Position numbers and translations under genes: made by a program. DNA of 64,000 nt, taken from Arcticibacterium sp964021845 (GTDB taxonomy: Bacteria; Bacteroidota; Bacteroidia; Cytophagales; Spirosomataceae). Location of the stretch: assembly GCF_964021845.1 (NCBI RefSeq), contig NZ_CAXHZC010000003.1, positions 62,001-126,000 of the forward strand, written 5' to 3'. Numbering within the stretch: the stretch's first letter is position 1; every line of letters starts with the position of its first letter. The notes below the pieces were generated by a model. The model was given only the letters and a program-made list of their open reading frames with translations. It was not told the DNA's origin and did not search any database. Shown here piece by piece: positions 62,662 through 64,000 of this stretch.

Positions 62662-63690
62662 TCAAAAAGAGAATTTGTAAACAGTTTCACTTAGGTATTT
62701 TTCTCCTACCCTGGTAATAGTTCCAGGTAGTTTATCATCGTTTACGCCATTCGGACATCGACCCGTTTCACAGCAAAAAGCTCTCAGACTACCATACTGT
62801 AAACCATTTTCTCTTTTAAGCTCGTTCGATGTGAAGAATCCAGTATATAGCAACATACCAGGTTCTGTACTCAGAACTTCAAGTTTCCGACCAGATAACT
62901 CGTCCTCAAATAAGGCCACTGACTTCAAGGTGTCACCTGCCTCATCAAAAATATAGTATTGAAGGATTCCTGTCTCCACTTTGTCAAAGGCCTCTGATAA
63001 GGGCGTGAGACTTTTAAAGTCACCCGGTGTATTTGACACATTAAAAACTGGACCTATGGGAGCAAAGTCTGCATCAGTTTCAAGAGCTTTAGAAGCATTA
63101 ACCTGTGCTTTGTGTTTATGAATGGTTTCTTTAAAACCGTTCAAATTAAAATAACTGTGATTTGTTAGTGAAATAGGCGTGTCAATATCCGACAAACCTT
63201 CATATTCTATTGACAAGGCATTATCGTCGCTAAGTGTAAAAGTCACTTTAACATTGAGATTTCCTGGAAAACCGTTTTCTCCATCTGGGCTAAATATTGA
63301 CATTTCTAGTTTGTCAGCCAATACGTTTGCCTTCCAAACTTTTTTATCAAATGCATTCGGTCCACCGTGAAGCTGGTCAAGGCCAGCATTTGGGGTAAGC
63401 TTATACTCTTTACCATTCAGAGAAAAGCTTGAATCTTTAATAATGGAAGCTACCCTACCTACAGTACAACCGAAATAAGGGGCATTATCTCTATATGCTT
63501 CCCCAAAATAACCATCTAAGCTATCAAACCCTGCCACCAACTCATCCCTGCCTCCATCGGTAGGAACAGTAATAGAAGTAATGGTGGCTCCAAAATTGGA
63601 TATTTTGACTTCCATATCGTTTGCATTTCTCAAACTATACAGATGTACCTCTTGATTGTTACAAATACCAAAAACAGAATGCTGTATCAT
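62662..63690 (-). CDS. galM: Aldose 1-epimerase
   Basis: 342 residues, usual length. Interconverts alpha and beta anomers of aldoses. Catalytic His in LHGGPNAF and LTNHSYFNL (second His), catalytic Glu in STEPGMLLYTG. Sits between the RhaT-like transporter downstream and the partial hydrolase upstream; this suggests a unit that hydrolyses a glycoside, equilibrates the sugar's anomer and imports it (inference). Confidence 0.95.
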   Translation of the reverse strand: MIQHSVFGICNNQEVHLYSLRNANDMEVKISNFGATITSITVPTDGGRDELVAGFDSLDGYFGEAYRDNAPYFGCTVGRVASIIKDSSFSLNGKEYKLTPNAGLDQLHGGPNAFDKKVWKANVLADKLEMSIFSPDGENGFPGNLNVKVTFTLSDDNALSIEYEGLSDIDTPISLTNHSYFNLNGFKETIHKHKAQVNASKALETDADFAPIGPVFNVSNTPGDFKSLTPLSEAFDKVETGILQYYIFDEAGDTLKSVALFEDELSGRKLEVLSTEPGMLLYTGFFTSNELKRENGLQYGSLRAFCCETGRCPNGVNDDKLPGTITRVGEKYLSETVYKFSF

Positions 63691-63757
63691 GTATTTCTCT
63701 TAATTAAAGATTTCTATGTTAAATGAGCCAAATGCACTTCTTTCCAAACCACTGATG

Positions 63758-64000
63758 TTATTTAATTTTCAGTATTAATATAGAATCGTCCTCTTCATAC
63801 CATGGCGACTTTATACCATCTCCTTGCTTCTTATTATAAGTGTGTTCATCACTGTACTCGCCAGTAATGGTATTGAAAAACTGATAGGTAAAGGTTCCTT
63901 CTACGTGTTTAAGAACTGGCCAAAGTTTGATATGAAAATTTTCTTTTGGGAAGTAATACAAGAATGTTTTTCCATCATGGCTTTTTAAGCAATAGCCACT
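63758..64000 (-). CDS. C-terminal end of a probable glycoside hydrolase (apiosidase/DUF4038-like)
   Basis: An open frame runs from the window edge to a stop at 63758 (80 residues; start beyond the window). The sequence SGYCLKSHDGKTFLYYFPKE...TGEYSDEH...WYEEDDSILILKI resembles the collagen-binding-like domain that ends apiosidase-type or DUF4038 hydrolases ('YxFxDxxG-x-x-x-x-Y-x-P', 'FNxxTGE', final 'D-x-x-LxLK'). It is 67 nt before galM, apparently the first gene of the epimerase/RhaT unit. Name inferred from the C-terminus only. Confidence 0.55.
   Translation of the reverse strand, partial: SGYCLKSHDGKTFLYYFPKENFHIKLWPVLKHVEGTFTYQFFNTITGEYSDEHTYNKKQGDGIKSPWYEEDDSILILKIK

Overview
The window looks like chromosomal core DNA of an AT-rich member of the Bacteroidota, most probably a free-living, polysaccharide-using cytophagian. 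I infer this from several signs. Promoters follow the Bacteroidota pattern TTG - about 19 nt - TAnnTTTG, and Shine-Dalgarno sequences are largely absent. Lineage-typical families are present (DUF4292, DUF5606, DUF6702, a ComEC without its nuclease domain, MuiA with SusC-like sequence). Sugar-acid catabolism is well represented. The exact genus cannot be read from the sequence alone.

Layout. 1-9.3 kb: the 5' tip of a gene leaving the window on the left, then TPR protein, DUF4292 lipoprotein, EnvC-like activator, PanB and ComEC on the plus strand, a convergent PduO-type cobalamin adenosyltransferase, a small membrane protein and QueA. 9.3-14.6 kb: a glucuronate unit, with a LacI-type repressor divergent from mannonate dehydratase (uxuA), GH67 alpha-glucuronidase and an SDR; a near-ideal LacI-family operator lies between repressor and uxuA. 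14.8-35.3 kb: mixed housekeeping and envelope genes (MscS, YceI, 7TM-AraC regulator, RhlE helicase, glycosylasparaginase, purH, beta-CASP hydrolase, MlaF/MlaE-like ABC pair, two SDRs counting the one above, DUF5606, nadA, S41 protease, MarR, RseP, YpdA, exonuclease). 35.3-35.6 kb: a compact cluster of four REP-like palindromes. 35.6-42.0 kb: the branched-chain amino acid cluster ilvD-ilvB-ilvN-ilvC-(terminator)-ilvA on the minus strand, with no leu genes. 42.2-57.7 kb: membrane dipeptidase, FabI, a secreted SGNH/sialate-esterase-like protein, tRNA-His, an SDR+FAH pair, a MuiA/SusC chimera, a DUF2130 protein, a second S41 protease, a TonB-C/TPR protein, two GT2 enzymes and small envelope proteins. 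57.7-64.0 kb: hisIE, tRNA-Gly and tRNA-Leu, a 515-base gene-poor stretch, then a sugar-acid locus: MFS transporter and DgoD-like dehydratase facing a RhaT-like transporter, aldose epimerase and the C-terminal end of a probable glycoside hydrolase.

How the genes work together. The 9-14.6 kb unit would release (4-O-methyl)glucuronate from xylan-derived oligomers and, with an isomerase encoded elsewhere, channel it through fructuronate and mannonate to 2-keto-3-deoxygluconate. The SDR+FAH pair at 46.6 kb and the enolase-superfamily dehydratase with its MFS transporter at 59-61.6 kb are the kinds of enzymes used in non-phosphorylating deoxysugar- or aldonate-acid oxidation, although they are not adjacent. 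The ilv cluster supplies valine and isoleucine; PanB uses the same keto-acid intermediate (ketoisovalerate) for pantothenate.

I found no CRISPR array, prophage, insertion sequence or recognisable defence system, and nothing I can call a wholly new system. The items most worth following are the MuiA/SusC chimera, the REP-like cluster, the LacI operator, the TTCGC/GCGAA palindromes shared by two leaders, and a terminator sitting almost on the start codon of the MFS gene.
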